From the NCBI RefSeq assembly GCF_003990975.1, contig NZ_RZJR01000002.1, forward strand, positions 158,741-222,740: DNA of 64,000 nucleotides, read 5' to 3'. This DNA comes from Cohnella sp. AR92 (GTDB lineage Bacteria > Bacillota > Bacilli > Paenibacillales > Paenibacillaceae). Positions 25,169 to 34,553 of this stretch are shown here, piece after piece. Made by a program: the position numbers and the translations under genes. A model generated the notes under the pieces. That model made no database searches. It was not told where the DNA came from and saw only the letters and a program-made list of their open reading frames with translations. Position 1 is the stretch's first letter, and every line of letters starts with the position of its first letter.

Positions 25169-26800
25169 CTATTCGCTTGCCAGTCGATGTCCGCCCGTTA
25201 CGTCGAAGGGGACTTCCAGCCAACCCTTCAGCCAATTCGGGCCGAAGCGGTTCAAGAAATGCAAGGTGCTGAGCGCGCGCTCCTGCGGCTTGTCGAGCGG
25301 CCAGAGGGAGTCGCGCATCCGGTCCCATTGCTTAAGCGATACGTCATGCTGCTTCGCTACCGTGTCCGCCGCCCGTTTCTCCAGGTAGGCGATCTGCTCG
25401 AGAACGCGGCCTTGGTTCGTCGTTCCCAACTCGCCCAAGGCCGGCTCCACTTCGCTCAACGTCTCGAGCAGAGGCGCGTAAAGTCCCATGACGCCGGCGC
25501 GGATCTCATCGAAGCGTTCTTCCAGGTTCCAACGATCCTGGTCTTGCAGCCATTCTTCCTTCAAGCGTTCTCCTCTGGTTATGATATCCTCCACGGTCAC
25601 TCCGTACTTCGCGAGCAGCTTGTCGACTCCAGGCTCCAGGTACGTAAACGACTGTCTCGGGATCAGCAGCGGAAGCTGCAGGGAGAACCGTTCGAACGCC
25701 GGCTTCAGCTCGGCCCAGTACGCGATCTCGGAAGGTCCGAGAACGGTGGCCAGCACGGGAAGGGCATATTCCTGCATGAGCGGTCTCGTCAGAGCGTTGT
25801 TGCTCAGAAGCTCCGGCTCCTCCTCGGAGAGGTTCAAGAGCTCTTCGCGGGTGTAGGATACCGTCTTCTTCTTGTCGGCGAAGCCGCCCTCTTCCCGGAA
25901 CAGCAGCAGCCGTCCTTCCTCGGAGTGGACGAACAGGTTAGCGCCATTCGTGGAGGAAGGCGCCTGAAGCGAATAGCCCAGCTCGATGACCGCTTCTTCG
26001 CCGTTCCGGAGAGCATGCTCCAGAGCTTCGTTGTCCTCGATCAGCCTGCGGAACATCGGGCCCTCCAGGCGGCGAAGCTGCGGATCGTCGGCGTCGAGCA
26101 GCACCAGCCCTTCCGGACCGAACCACTCGGACAGAAGCCTTGCGAAGGATACCGTAAGGGTTGGAGCGTCAGCCGAGAAGCTGCGGATCCGGTCCAGCAG
26201 GGCCGGCTTAAACTCCGAGTCCGGCAGCGCGGCCGACAACTGCTCGACCGCGGCGTTCCATTGCTCCCCGGTAAGGGAAGTCCGGCTGACGGAATGCCGC
26301 TGGCCCTCCGGACGTTCGAGCCGAACGCGGCGGGGCTTGCTGTCCACCGCGGATACATATAGATGATTCGCTTCGTCGAAGTCGTGATCTTCCCCCGCGA
26401 TCCAAAACACGGGAACGACCTTGCGGCCGAGCATGCTCTCGGCATATCGCGCCGTCTGAATCACGGAGATCGCCTTATAGGCGATGAGAAGCGCTCCTCC
26501 GAAGAGGCCGGCCTGCTGGCCGCCGACAACGGCCAAGCTGCCCGGCTGCGCCAAAGCTTCAATCGAACGGTCAACCGCTTCGTTAGGAAGCAGCTTAGCT
26601 TGAAAGTCTCGAAGGACGGAACGGAGCCGGGACTTGTCGATGCGTCCCGCTTCCGTTCGATCCAGATGTTCTACGCGTTTCCGCCAGTCTTCGGCGATAG
26701 AGGGATGAGAGCCGAATAGATCTCGTAATCGTGCGTCTCCCTGCCGGTATCGTTCCGCCAGAGCTGGGGAAGACAACCCCTGTAAGGGAGTCAAGTTCAT
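25169..26800 (-). CDS. bshC: Putative cysteine ligase BshC (bacillithiol synthesis)
   Basis: Cytoplasmic protein of 543 residues, length typical for BshC (about 540), proposed to add Cys to GlcN-malate in the last step of bacillithiol formation. Recognised by VVGGQQAGLFGGALLIAYKA (about 92-111), FWIAGEDHDFDEANH (about 132-146) and WLKGWLEVPFD close to the end. A Gln-rich coiled coil occupies the C-terminal third. The start is the ATG at 26800, shortly after a G-run; an upstream in-frame TTG would add 54 residues without family support. In other Bacillales bshC directly precedes mraZ; here ahcY and the DUF4349 gene intervene. Confidence 0.93.
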   Translation of the reverse strand: MNLTPLQGLSSPALAERYRQGDARLRDLFGSHPSIAEDWRKRVEHLDRTEAGRIDKSRLRSVLRDFQAKLLPNEAVDRSIEALAQPGSLAVVGGQQAGLFGGALLIAYKAISVIQTARYAESMLGRKVVPVFWIAGEDHDFDEANHLYVSAVDSKPRRVRLERPEGQRHSVSRTSLTGEQWNAAVEQLSAALPDSEFKPALLDRIRSFSADAPTLTVSFARLLSEWFGPEGLVLLDADDPQLRRLEGPMFRRLIEDNEALEHALRNGEEAVIELGYSLQAPSSTNGANLFVHSEEGRLLLFREEGGFADKKKTVSYTREELLNLSEEEPELLSNNALTRPLMQEYALPVLATVLGPSEIAYWAELKPAFERFSLQLPLLIPRQSFTYLEPGVDKLLAKYGVTVEDIITRGERLKEEWLQDQDRWNLEERFDEIRAGVMGLYAPLLETLSEVEPALGELGTTNQGRVLEQIAYLEKRAADTVAKQHDVSLKQWDRMRDSLWPLDKPQERALSTLHFLNRFGPNWLKGWLEVPFDVTGGHRLASE

Positions 26801-26835
26801 TGCGGAGTCCCCCCGTATAATGTCATGTCCACTAG

Positions 26836-26865
26836 ATTGTACATGAATGGGTTCATTGGCGTCAA
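26836..26865 (-). promoter_or_regulatory. Sigma-A promoter of bshC
   Basis: Minus strand: TTGACG (26865-26860), 18-nt spacer, TACAAT (26841-26836), about 35 nt before the bshC start. Confidence 0.75.
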
Positions 26866-26998
26866 AGATAGGTTTGACGGAAGGGTCCGCTTCGCTTGTT
26901 ATCCGAACTCGGGTGCTATCGCAAGGGATTCTCTCCACTATATACGCCCCCATGATCTTCAAGGTTCGGGCTCCTTCTAGCCTATGCCTGACGCATGC

Positions 26999-27048
26999 AA
27001 AAAAAAGCTATGCCGTATTGGAGGCGCGCCTCCGCTAACGGCATAGCT
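26999..27048 (-). terminator. opp operon terminator
   Basis: Minus strand: AGCTATGCCGT / ACGGCATAGCT stem (11 bp) enclosing an inner GGAGGCG/CGCCTCC stem, followed by TTTTTTTT. Located just after oppF. Confidence 0.95.
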
Positions 27049-27061
27049 CTGAATAATCGGA

Positions 27062-28036
27062 TTAGGCGTAATGGCAGCTTGCCCAGTGGCCGTCCGCGAC
27101 TTGGCGGAACGGAGGAACCTCCGCGGCGCACTTCTCCGTCGCGTACGGGCAGCGCGTGCGGAACGGGCAGCCGCTCGGCGGGTTGATCGGGCTTGGGAGA
27201 TCCCCCTGCAGCACGATCCGCTCCTTGGTCGCTTCCACTTCCGGATCCGGTACCGGAATCGCGGACAGGAGCGCTTGGGTATACGGATGCTTCGGATTCG
27301 CATAGAGCTCCGAGCTCTCCGCCAGCTCGACCATCTTGCCCAAGTACATAACGGCGACCCGGTCGCTGATATGCTTCACCATCGACAGGTCATGGGCGAT
27401 GAACAGGTACGTGAGCCCCATCGAGCGCTGCAGCTCCTGCAGCAGATTCACGACCTGCGCCTGGATCGAGACGTCCAGCGCCGAGATCGGCTCGTCGCAT
27501 ACGATAAACTTCGGCCCGGCCGCCAGCGAGCGGGCGATCCCGATCCGTTGGCGCTGACCGCCGGAGAATTCGTGAGGATAACGGTTCGCATGCTCGGAAC
27601 GCAGTCCGACCATCTCGAGCAGCTTCTCGACCTTCATCTTCCGCTCCTTGGAGCTTCCGGCGAGGCCGTGAATATCAAGCGGCTCGGCGATAATGTCCAG
27701 GATGCTGAAACGAGGATTCAAGGAAGCGTACGGATCCTGGAAGATCATCGCCATCTCCTGGCGAAGCTTCTTCAGCTCGGAGCCCCTCATCTTATAGATG
27801 TTCTTCCCCTGGTAGAGCGTCTCGCCTCCCGTCGGCTCGTAGAGGCGCATGATCGTGCGTCCGGCGGTCGACTTGCCGCAGCCGGATTCGCCGACGACGC
27901 CCAGCGTCTCGCCCGCTCCGATCGCCAGCGTCAGGTCGTTGACCGCCTTCAGCGTCTGCCCTCCCCCGACCGGGAAGAACTTGCTCAAGTTGTTGACTTC
28001 CACGATCGGCGTCGATTGCTTCTTGATTGCGCTCAT
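27062..28036 (-). CDS. oppF: Oligopeptide ABC transporter ATP-binding protein OppF
   Basis: ATPase subunit of 324 residues. Walker A GESGCGKST (about 46-54), Q-loop MIFQDPYASLNP, signature FSGGQRQRIGIARSLA (about 158-173), Walker B FIVCDEPISALDV, H-loop IAHDLSMV. The C-terminal oligopeptide-transporter extension with GCPFRTRCPYATEKC supplies the four-Cys iron-sulfur-type motif common in OppD/F. ATG overlaps the oppD stop (ATGA). Last gene of oppABCDF. Confidence 0.96.
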   Translation of the reverse strand: MSAIKKQSTPIVEVNNLSKFFPVGGGQTLKAVNDLTLAIGAGETLGVVGESGCGKSTAGRTIMRLYEPTGGETLYQGKNIYKMRGSELKKLRQEMAMIFQDPYASLNPRFSILDIIAEPLDIHGLAGSSKERKMKVEKLLEMVGLRSEHANRYPHEFSGGQRQRIGIARSLAAGPKFIVCDEPISALDVSIQAQVVNLLQELQRSMGLTYLFIAHDLSMVKHISDRVAVMYLGKMVELAESSELYANPKHPYTQALLSAIPVPDPEVEATKERIVLQGDLPSPINPPSGCPFRTRCPYATEKCAAEVPPFRQVADGHWASCHYA

Positions 28037-29028
28037 GCTTGCACCTCCTTCGCATAAGGGTGATGCAGCCAGCACTTCGCCGTCTGCCCTTCTCCGCCGG
28101 CCGGAACGAGATCCGGATCGTGGTTCAGGCACACTTCCATCGCATAGTCGCAACGGGCGCAGAAGGCGCACCCGGCGGGGGGCTGCAGCATGTCCGGCGG
28201 CGATCCGTGAATCGGAATGAGCGGTTCGCCTTTCGGCAGATCCAGCCTCGGCATGGAACGAAGCAGGCCCTGGGTATACGGGTGCTGCGGATGACGGAAG
28301 ATGTCCCACTTGGTCCCCGTCTCCACGACTTGGCCCGCATACATGACGATGACGCGGTCGCAGACGTCGGCTACGACGCCGAGGTCATGCGTAATAAGAA
28401 TGATGGACGTATCGAATTTATCCTGCAGGCTCTTCATGAGCTGAAGAATTTGCGCTTGAATCGTCACGTCGAGCGCCGTCGTCGGCTCGTCCGCAATCAG
28501 CAGGGCCGGATTGCAGGAGAGCGCGATCGCGATCATCGCTCTCTGGCGCATGCCCCCGGAGAACGAGTGCGGATACTGCGAATAGCGGGTCTCCGGATTC
28601 GGAATGCCGACCATCCTTAGCAGCTCTAACGCTCGCTCCTTGGCATCCGAGCGGTTCATGCCTTGATGCTTGATCAAGCCTTCCGTAATCTGATGTCCGA
28701 TCGTCATCGTCGGATTCAGGGACGTCATCGGATCCTGGAAGATCATGCCGATATCCTTGCCGCGGATCGATTCCATCTCTTCTTCGGACAGCTCCAGCAG
28801 ATTGCGGCCCATGAATTCGATCGAGCCTTGCTTGACATAAGAAGGAGGGCTTGCCAGGAGCCGCATAATGCTCTGTGCCGTTACGCTCTTGCCCGAGCCG
28901 GATTCGCCGACGATGGCGATCGCTTCGCCTTTCTTCACCTCGAAGTTGACGCCGCGAACCGCCTGGACTTCTCCGCCCCGCGCCCGGAACGACACGTGCA
29001 GATCGTCAACGCGAAGGATAGTATCCAT
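28033..29028 (-). CDS. oppD: Oligopeptide ABC transporter ATP-binding protein OppD
   Basis: ATPase subunit of 331 residues. Walker [10 protein letters not shown] (about 37-45), Q-loop [12 protein letters not shown], signature [15 protein letters not shown] (about 152-166), Walker [15 protein letters not shown]-loop [11 protein letters not shown]-terminal extension with [20 protein letters not shown] at 29028 has GGAGGTG just upstream; a longer ATG form from 29043 contains that site. Starts 21 bp after oppC and overlaps oppF by 4 bp. Confidence 0.96.
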   Translation of the reverse strand: MDTILRVDDLHVSFRARGGEVQAVRGVNFEVKKGEAIAIVGESGSGKSVTAQSIMRLLASPPSYVKQGSIEFMGRNLLELSEEEMESIRGKDIGMIFQDPMTSLNPTMTIGHQITEGLIKHQGMNRSDAKERALELLRMVGIPNPETRYSQYPHSFSGGMRQRAMIAIALSCNPALLIADEPTTALDVTIQAQILQLMKSLQDKFDTSIILITHDLGVVADVCDRVIVMYAGQVVETGTKWDIFRHPQHPYTQGLLRSMPRLDLPKGEPLIPIHGSPPDMLQPPAGCAFCARCDYAMEVCLNHDPDLVPAGGEGQTAKCWLHHPYAKEVQA

Positions 29029-29049
29029 CTCTCCACCTCCCATGAGAAT

Positions 29050-30018
29050 TTATTTTTTAAGCTTGGGGTCGAATGCGTCGCGCAAGCCGTCCCCGAACAG
29101 GTTGAAGGCCAGAATCGTCAAGCTGATCAGCGTGGCCGGAATGATCATCTGCCACGGATACAGCGTCCAGCTGGTCAAGGAATCGTTGATCATCGTTCCC
29201 CACGAAGCCGCCGGCGACTGCACCCCGAGACCGAGGAAGCTTAGGAAGGCTTCCGAGAAGATCGCGGAAGGAACCGTCAGCGTCAACGTGACGATAATCG
29301 GGCCGAGCGTGTTCGGAATCAAATGCTTGAACAGCATCCGGCTTCCGCTTGCTCCCATCGACTTCGCCGCGAGGACGTATTCCTGGTTCTTCAATTGAAG
29401 GATCTGCCCGCGGACGATCCAGCTCATATTGATCCAGCCGGTTACGGACAGGGCCAGGATGATGGTCCACATGCTCGGTTCCATGACGACCAGCAGAAGA
29501 ATAACGACCAGCAGATAAGGAATAGCGTACAGGATCTCGGTAATCTTGTTCATGACCTCGTCGGTCTTGCCGCCGACGTAGCCCATGATGCCGCCGTAAA
29601 CGACGCCGACGATAAGGTCGATCAGCGCGGCTACGACGCCTACCGTCAAGGAGATCCGCGCCCCCATCCAGATCCGCGAGAAAATATCACGGCCCAGATT
29701 ATCGGTTCCGAACCAGTAATCCGAATTCGGAGCCTCGTTCGTCCGATCCAGGTTGTTCGTAAAATAATCATGAGGCGTCAGCCACGGACCGATGATCGCC
29801 ATGATCGTCAGGAGCACGAGGAAGCCCGCTCCCGTCATCGCCACCTTGTTGGTGAGCAAGCGGCGCATGACATCCTTCCATTCCGGCACGCTCTCCCCCG
29901 CCAGCATCTCGCCCGGAGGGCGGAAGCTAAGGCGCTTGAACAGCTCGCGGGTCAGGCCGGGCTGCTTGCGTCCGTCGCGATGAGTCGTCATATCGGATGT
30001 TCCTTGTTTCTCCATCAT
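29050..30018 (-). CDS. oppC: Oligopeptide ABC transporter permease OppC
   Basis: Inner permease of 322 residues with an N-terminal OppC_N segment, six hydrophobic helices and the EAA-loop EYVLAAKSMGASGSRMLFKHLIPN (about 220-243) that contacts the ATPases. FGTDNLGRDIFSRIWMGARISL is typical of OppC/DppC. Its ATG overlaps the oppB stop (ATGA). Confidence 0.95.
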   Translation of the reverse strand: MMEKQGTSDMTTHRDGRKQPGLTRELFKRLSFRPPGEMLAGESVPEWKDVMRRLLTNKVAMTGAGFLVLLTIMAIIGPWLTPHDYFTNNLDRTNEAPNSDYWFGTDNLGRDIFSRIWMGARISLTVGVVAALIDLIVGVVYGGIMGYVGGKTDEVMNKITEILYAIPYLLVVILLLVVMEPSMWTIILALSVTGWINMSWIVRGQILQLKNQEYVLAAKSMGASGSRMLFKHLIPNTLGPIIVTLTLTVPSAIFSEAFLSFLGLGVQSPAASWGTMINDSLTSWTLYPWQMIIPATLISLTILAFNLFGDGLRDAFDPKLKK

Positions 30019-30950
30019 GCAGCCCCCTTCCGCGAGCGAAGTCCGATTCGAGGATCAACGAGGCCGTAGACGATGTCCGTCAACAGACGGGCGACCATCA
30101 GAATAACCGCATAGAACAAGGTGATCCCCATGATAAGCGTGTAATCCCGGTTGGATACGCTGCCGACGAAGTACTGGCCGAGCCCCGGAATGCCGAAGAT
30201 TTGCTCCACGACAACCGAGCCGGTGACGACGTTCGCCGTCATCGGTCCCAGATAGGTGACGACCGGGAGAATGCCGTTGCGAAGCGCATGCTTGAAAATA
30301 ATGACCCGTTTGCGAATGCCCTTGGCTTTGGCCGTCTTGATGTATTCCGCGGACAGCACCTCCAGCATCGTGGAGCGGGTCAGGCGGGCGATATACGCGA
30401 TCGGAAGAGAAGCGAGCGCGATGATCGGAAGCACGTAATCGAGCGGCCCGTTGAGGCCGGCAACGTGGAACCAGTTCAGCTTCACCCCGAACACGTATTG
30501 CAGAAGCGAAGCGACAACGAAGTTAGGTACGCTCACGCCTAGCACCGCCAGAATCATCGCAGCGCTGTCGAGCAGCTTTCTATGATACATGGCCGCAAGA
30601 ATGCCGAGCCCCACGCCGACCACGACGGAGACGATAATCGAGAGAATCCCGAGGCGAAGGCTGTAGCCGAACGAATCCGCGATGATGCTGGATACGGTCT
30701 GGTATTGGCTCTTCATCGACATCCCCAAGTCGAAATGAACGAGGTTCTTCAAATAAGTCACATATTGATCCCATAGGGGTTTATCCAAGCCATAGAAGGA
30801 CATCAGCTTGGCTTTGATCTCGGGAGGCACCGCCTTCTCCGCCGTGAAAGGATCGCCCGGGATCGCTTTCATCAGGAAGAAAGTCGCTGTCGCCAGGATA
30901 AACAACGAGACAAGGACGGAGAATAGTTTCCCGATCCAATAACGCACCAC
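30015..30950 (-). CDS. oppB: Oligopeptide ABC transporter permease OppB
   Basis: Permease of 311 residues, partner of OppC. N-terminal transmembrane helix followed by FFLMKAIPGDPF, EAA-loop EYIKTAKAKGIRKRVIIFKHALRN (about 203-226), and the closing YGLVDPRIGLR. Start GTG at 30950 with GGAGTG 7 nt upstream. A 114-bp gap with a hairpin separates it from oppA, consistent with higher oppA than oppB expression. Confidence 0.95.
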   Translation of the reverse strand: MVRYWIGKLFSVLVSLFILATATFFLMKAIPGDPFTAEKAVPPEIKAKLMSFYGLDKPLWDQYVTYLKNLVHFDLGMSMKSQYQTVSSIIADSFGYSLRLGILSIIVSVVVGVGLGILAAMYHRKLLDSAAMILAVLGVSVPNFVVASLLQYVFGVKLNWFHVAGLNGPLDYVLPIIALASLPIAYIARLTRSTMLEVLSAEYIKTAKAKGIRKRVIIFKHALRNGILPVVTYLGPMTANVVTGSVVVEQIFGIPGLGQYFVGSVSNRDYTLIMGITLFYAVILMVARLLTDIVYGLVDPRIGLRSRKGAA

Positions 30951-31004
30951 GTAAATTCACTCCTTCCCTTTATTTCTTGATGAACCGACGCGTGCCAAGG
31001 AAGC

Positions 31005-31044
31005 AAAATCGGGATATGACAGGGATTAGCCTGCATACCCCGAT
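31005..31044 (-). terminator. Hairpin between oppA and oppB
   Basis: Minus strand: ATCGGGGTATG / CATATCCCGAT (11 bp, one G-U) with an inner CAGG/CCTG stem, followed by TTTTGCTT. Likely a partial terminator or 3'-stabilising hairpin that sets the excess of binding protein over permease. Confidence 0.65.
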
Positions 31045-31064
31045 ATGCGAACGATGGTCGATCG

Positions 31065-32708
31065 TTATTCCACGGATGCCCGGGTGTAGTCGATCATGCC
31101 TTGGTAATCCATGACGATTCCCTTGACGTTCTTCTTGACCATATGAACGCCCGTGTAGTAGTACAGCGGCAGGATGGCCATGTTGTCCTTGACGAGAATA
31201 TTCTCCGCTTGGCTCATCAATTGCATACGCTCATGCTGATCGCTGGAAGCGTAGGCCTTCTTGACGAGTTCGTCGTATTGCGCGTTCTTGAAGCCGATGT
31301 CGTTGTTGCCGCCGGTCGAGGTGAACATATCGATGAACGTCATCGGATCGTTGTAGTCGGCGGACCAGCCGGCGCGCGCGATATCGTAGTTCAGGCTTTG
31401 GCGGTTCTTCAGGAACACCTTCCATTCCTGAGTCTCGATCTTGACCTCGACGCCGAGGTTCTTGCGCCACATGTCGACGATCGCTTCCGCGACTTGCTTG
31501 TGGCCCGTTCCTTCATTGACCGTCAGGGTAACGGTCGGCATGGAGGAGAGGCCCTTTTCCTTCAGGCCTTGCTCCAGCAGGGCCTTCGCTTGCGCGACAT
31601 CCGGCTTCAACAGGTCGATATCCGGATATTCTTCGCGGAAGGACTTGTTCTCGCCGGTAATGCTAGGAGGAACGAAACCGAATGCCGGCTGCTGGCCGCC
31701 TTTCGTGACCTTCTCGACCAATTGCGTGCGGTCGATCGCCATCGCGAATGCCTTGCGGATGTTGGCGTTATCGAAAGGCGCTTTCGTCGTGTTGAAGTTG
31801 TAATAATAGGTGCTGGCCGTCGCTTGGTTGTTGAATTCGTCCGGATTGGAGCCCTTAAGCGTCGCGATTTGCTCCGTTGGGATTTCTCCCGTCGGCGCGC
31901 CGGAATAGCTCAGTTGGCCCGTCTTGTACATTTGAAGCTCCGTGGAGGAGTTCGATACCATGACGAAGTGAACCTTGGACAGCTTGATTTCGTCCTTCGC
32001 GTAGTAGTTCTCGTTCGGAACGAGGTCGATCTCGTTGCCGTGCTTCCAGGTCGTGATCTTGAACGGTCCGTTCGTGATCATCGTGTTCGCTTCCGCAGCC
32101 CATGCCGCGTTATCCTTGGCGGAGCTGTGGACCGGATACGTCGTCCAGAAGGAAGTGATGCTCAGGAAGTAAGGAGTCGGGTTCTCCAGCTGGACGACCA
32201 GCGTGTAGTCGTCGGTAGCTTTGACGCCGACCTGCTCCGGATCCGTGATATGGTTCGGGTTGTCGGCAGCGATGTTGTAGTTCTGCGCGTTCTTAACGTA
32301 ATAGAGCTGGTAAGCGTAAGGGGAAGCCGGATTCTGGTTCGGATCGAGGACCCGCTTCCATGCATATTCGAAGTCGTGCGCGGTAACGGGATCGCCGTTC
32401 GACCACTTGGCATCCTTGCGAAGATGGAAGGTATACGTCTTCTGGTCGTCGGAGATATCCCAAGTCTCGGCAACGCCCGGAATGACCTTGCCGGTGGAAT
32501 CCTTGCGAGTCAAGCCTTCATAGAGACCCGTCAGAACGGTGAACGACACGGAGTCCTGTGCCAGGGCCGGGTCCAGAGTCGGCGGTTCCGAGGACAAGTT
32601 CATGTTAAATACCTGATTGCCGGAAGAGCTGTTGTTAGAACCGCATCCAGCTAGCACGGTGCCGATGACAAGCAGCATGGCAAGCGTTAGAAACCAAGAT
32701 TTGCGCAT
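31065..32708 (-). CDS. oppA: Oligopeptide-binding lipoprotein OppA
   Basis: Substrate-binding lipoprotein of 547 residues: signal peptide with lipobox VLAGC (Cys near 22), Asn/Ser linker, then the family 5 solute-binding fold with EPPTLDPALAQDSVSFTVLTGLYEGL (about 41-66), AWKRVLDPNQNPASPYAYQL and the characteristic FRPA-less C-terminal lobe YDIARAGWSADYNDPMTFIDMF (about 445-466). Anchored outside the membrane; binds peptides of mixed sequence and delivers them to OppBC. First gene of the operon; a TATAAT (on the minus strand near 32751) lies upstream but no good -35 was found. Confidence 0.96.
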   Translation of the reverse strand: MRKSWFLTLAMLLVIGTVLAGCGSNNSSSGNQVFNMNLSSEPPTLDPALAQDSVSFTVLTGLYEGLTRKDSTGKVIPGVAETWDISDDQKTYTFHLRKDAKWSNGDPVTAHDFEYAWKRVLDPNQNPASPYAYQLYYVKNAQNYNIAADNPNHITDPEQVGVKATDDYTLVVQLENPTPYFLSITSFWTTYPVHSSAKDNAAWAAEANTMITNGPFKITTWKHGNEIDLVPNENYYAKDEIKLSKVHFVMVSNSSTELQMYKTGQLSYSGAPTGEIPTEQIATLKGSNPDEFNNQATASTYYYNFNTTKAPFDNANIRKAFAMAIDRTQLVEKVTKGGQQPAFGFVPPSITGENKSFREEYPDIDLLKPDVAQAKALLEQGLKEKGLSSMPTVTLTVNEGTGHKQVAEAIVDMWRKNLGVEVKIETQEWKVFLKNRQSLNYDIARAGWSADYNDPMTFIDMFTSTGGNNDIGFKNAQYDELVKKAYASSDQHERMQLMSQAENILVKDNMAILPLYYYTGVHMVKKNVKGIVMDYQGMIDYTRASVE

Positions 32709-32890
32709 AGCTTTTTAACCCCTTCTGTCTGAAATGAATAGTAGCTTCCTGATTATATCGCCCGATATTTTTTTATACTACCGGTCATATTTGACTCTTT
32801 TAGCAAACCCTTGACTCGATTTCCAACTCTTATTCGCCGCTTCCATTCGCTGCCCGGCCGCCGGTTCCCAGCTTCTTCCTCCGGGCCATG

Positions 32891-32923
32891 CAAAAAAGCA
32901 ACCTCCCCGTAGGATAGGTTGCT
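32891..32923 (-). terminator. Terminator after the DUF3397 gene
   Basis: Minus strand: AGCAACCT / AGGTTGCT stem with an 11-nt loop, followed by TTTTTTG. It separates panE-DUF3397 from the opp operon. Confidence 0.88.
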
Positions 32924-32980
32924 TCCGGCGTTTCCTTTTTATTCTTTTTGCCGATTTTCCGTGAACATTTGATGACAAGC

Positions 32981-33379
32981 TCAGGCGGACTTCCCTATGA
33001 TTCTGCCGGCGATATCCACGATCGTTAGCAGCACGTAGAGGATCGTTGTCAGGAAGAACGTCAGCCGCCAGATCGCCCGTATCAGCTTGCGCGAATCGAC
33101 GCTGCCTCGCGCCCGGTTCTGCGCATTGCCGAGCAAACCGCCCATGATCAGCATGAACAACAATAGAATGTAAGGGCCGAACGAGGTTCCCAGCCGGTTC
33201 AGCAGCATCGAGACGCATCCGATCAGGAAGACCGTCGTCACGTCCATCGACAGCTTGATCGCCTGGTTGCGCTCCTGCCCTCTCCACTTGGCGAAGAAGA
33301 AGACGATGAGGAACGGAATAATCGGAACCACAGCTATTGCAGCGTAAATGCTCACCAATGCATTCCAGATTGCGGACAC
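32981..33379 (-). CDS. DUF3397 membrane protein
   Basis: Small membrane protein of 132 residues with four hydrophobic segments (about 6-28, 44-60, 68-85, 105-125) and an Arg/Lys loop after the first (KWRGQERNQ). Recognised as DUF3397, a family found between panE and bshC in Bacillus. Role unknown. Start GTG at 33379 has AAGGAG 9 nt upstream; an ATG four bases earlier is in another frame. Starts 17 bp after panE. Confidence 0.8.
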   Translation of the reverse strand: MSAIWNALVSIYAAIAVVPIIPFLIVFFFAKWRGQERNQAIKLSMDVTTVFLIGCVSMLLNRLGTSFGPYILLLFMLIMGGLLGNAQNRARGSVDSRKLIRAIWRLTFFLTTILYVLLTIVDIAGRIIGKSA

Positions 33380-33396
33380 TCATCTCATCTCCTTTT

Positions 33397-34365
33397 TTAT
33401 CCGTTGATCGCTCCCACCAAGGCCGTCAGCTTCTCATTCCATGGAGCGCTTGCTCCCATGTCCGCGGCGAGACGGGATACGGCTCCGTTGATGGCTTCGA
33501 TCTCCGTGAGCCTGCCGTTCCGAACATCCTGAAGCATGGAAGATTCGTTCCGCGCCGTGCGGACGCAGACGTCCACGACTTCCTCCCACAAGCCGTCCCC
33601 TGAAGAAAGGCCGTTCGCTTGAAGGATAGGCAATGTCTCCTCGAACAGCGCCCGCATAAGCGCCAGACGAGCTTCCGACTCCAGCAGCTCCCCGTTTCGA
33701 ACCCGCAGCAAGGCGGTGAGAGGATTGATAACCGAATTGATCAGCAGCTTGCGCAAAATTCGCTCTGACATCTTATTCGACATAAAAATGGAGAATCCTG
33801 CCGTTTGGAAGAGGTTTTCTATATCCTTCAACCTATCTTCCGTAGGCATTTTGACATATTCCGTCGAACTTCCTTTGAAAATAGGAGCTTGACCCATCCA
33901 AATCTGCCCTTTGCCCGTATGCATCACTTCGGACGGACCCGTACGCAGCGCCCCTTCCGTCGTGACCGCGGCCAATTGGGAAGAACCCGGCAGCGTTGCC
34001 GTAAGCCGCTCCAGATGCCCGATTCCGTTGCAGAACGACACGATCTCCGCTCGTTCTCCCGCAGCCTCGCGCAGCTCCCGCAGGAATTCCTCCGTCAGTC
34101 CGGTCTGCTTCAGCGCCAGCAGCACGACGAGACTCTCGCGATTCGCGGCAGCTTGGCCGATCGAAACCGCTCGTACGGGGAAATTCCCCAATCGCTCCCC
34201 GTTCCCATCCAACAGCGTAATGCCTTGCTTCTCCAGCGTTCGAGCCTGCTCCTCGCTTCTTGTCCAGACAGTCGTCTCGCAGCCTGCGGCGCTCAGCCTG
34301 GCGGCCAGCAGCAGGCCCATGGATCCGCCGCCCGCTATGGCAGCCCGCATCCTCTTCGTCTCCAT
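33397..34365 (-). CDS. panE: 2-dehydropantoate 2-reductase
   Basis: NADPH-dependent ketopantoate reductase of 322 residues (pantothenate/CoA pathway). Rossmann fingerprint AIAGGGSMGLLLAARL (about 9-24), ALKQTGLTEEF with the conserved Lys, CNGIGHLERL (about 111-120) in place of the usual N-G-x-G, and the C-terminal catalytic Lys region RKLLINSVINPLTALL (about 204-219). A KPR-type paralogue with another 2-keto acid substrate is possible. Sits between rsfA and DUF3397 as in Bacillus ylbQ. Confidence 0.88.
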   Translation of the reverse strand: METKRMRAAIAGGGSMGLLLAARLSAAGCETTVWTRSEEQARTLEKQGITLLDGNGERLGNFPVRAVSIGQAAANRESLVVLLALKQTGLTEEFLRELREAAGERAEIVSFCNGIGHLERLTATLPGSSQLAAVTTEGALRTGPSEVMHTGKGQIWMGQAPIFKGSSTEYVKMPTEDRLKDIENLFQTAGFSIFMSNKMSERILRKLLINSVINPLTALLRVRNGELLESEARLALMRALFEETLPILQANGLSSGDGLWEEVVDVCVRTARNESSMLQDVRNGRLTEIEAINGAVSRLAADMGASAPWNEKLTALVGAING

Positions 34366-34464
34366 TCAACAAGATCCTCTCGATTTCCGATCGATACGAT
34401 AGCTTTTGCCAACCATTGCCTACGTCGACCTGCTTTTACCCTATCATAGCTTAACCGATAAACG

Positions 34465-34523
34465 AAACAAAGACAGGGACCGTTCGCGGTTCCTTGCGGA
34501 ACTCTTGCGGACTGTCCCTGTCT
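34465..34523 (-). terminator. Terminator of the RsfA-like gene
   Basis: Minus strand: AGACAGGGAC / GTCCCTGTCT (10 bp) closing a 33-nt region with an inner GCAAG/CTTGC-like fold, followed by TTTGTTT. Confidence 0.75.
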
Positions 34524-34553
34524 ATGGAACATAAACGCGGCGTCTTGCGGCGT

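Noticed and set aside
32778-33383. 201-residue open frame overlapping the DUF3397 gene
   Set aside because: Different frame from the recognisable DUF3397 membrane protein; composition is that of a frame shadow.
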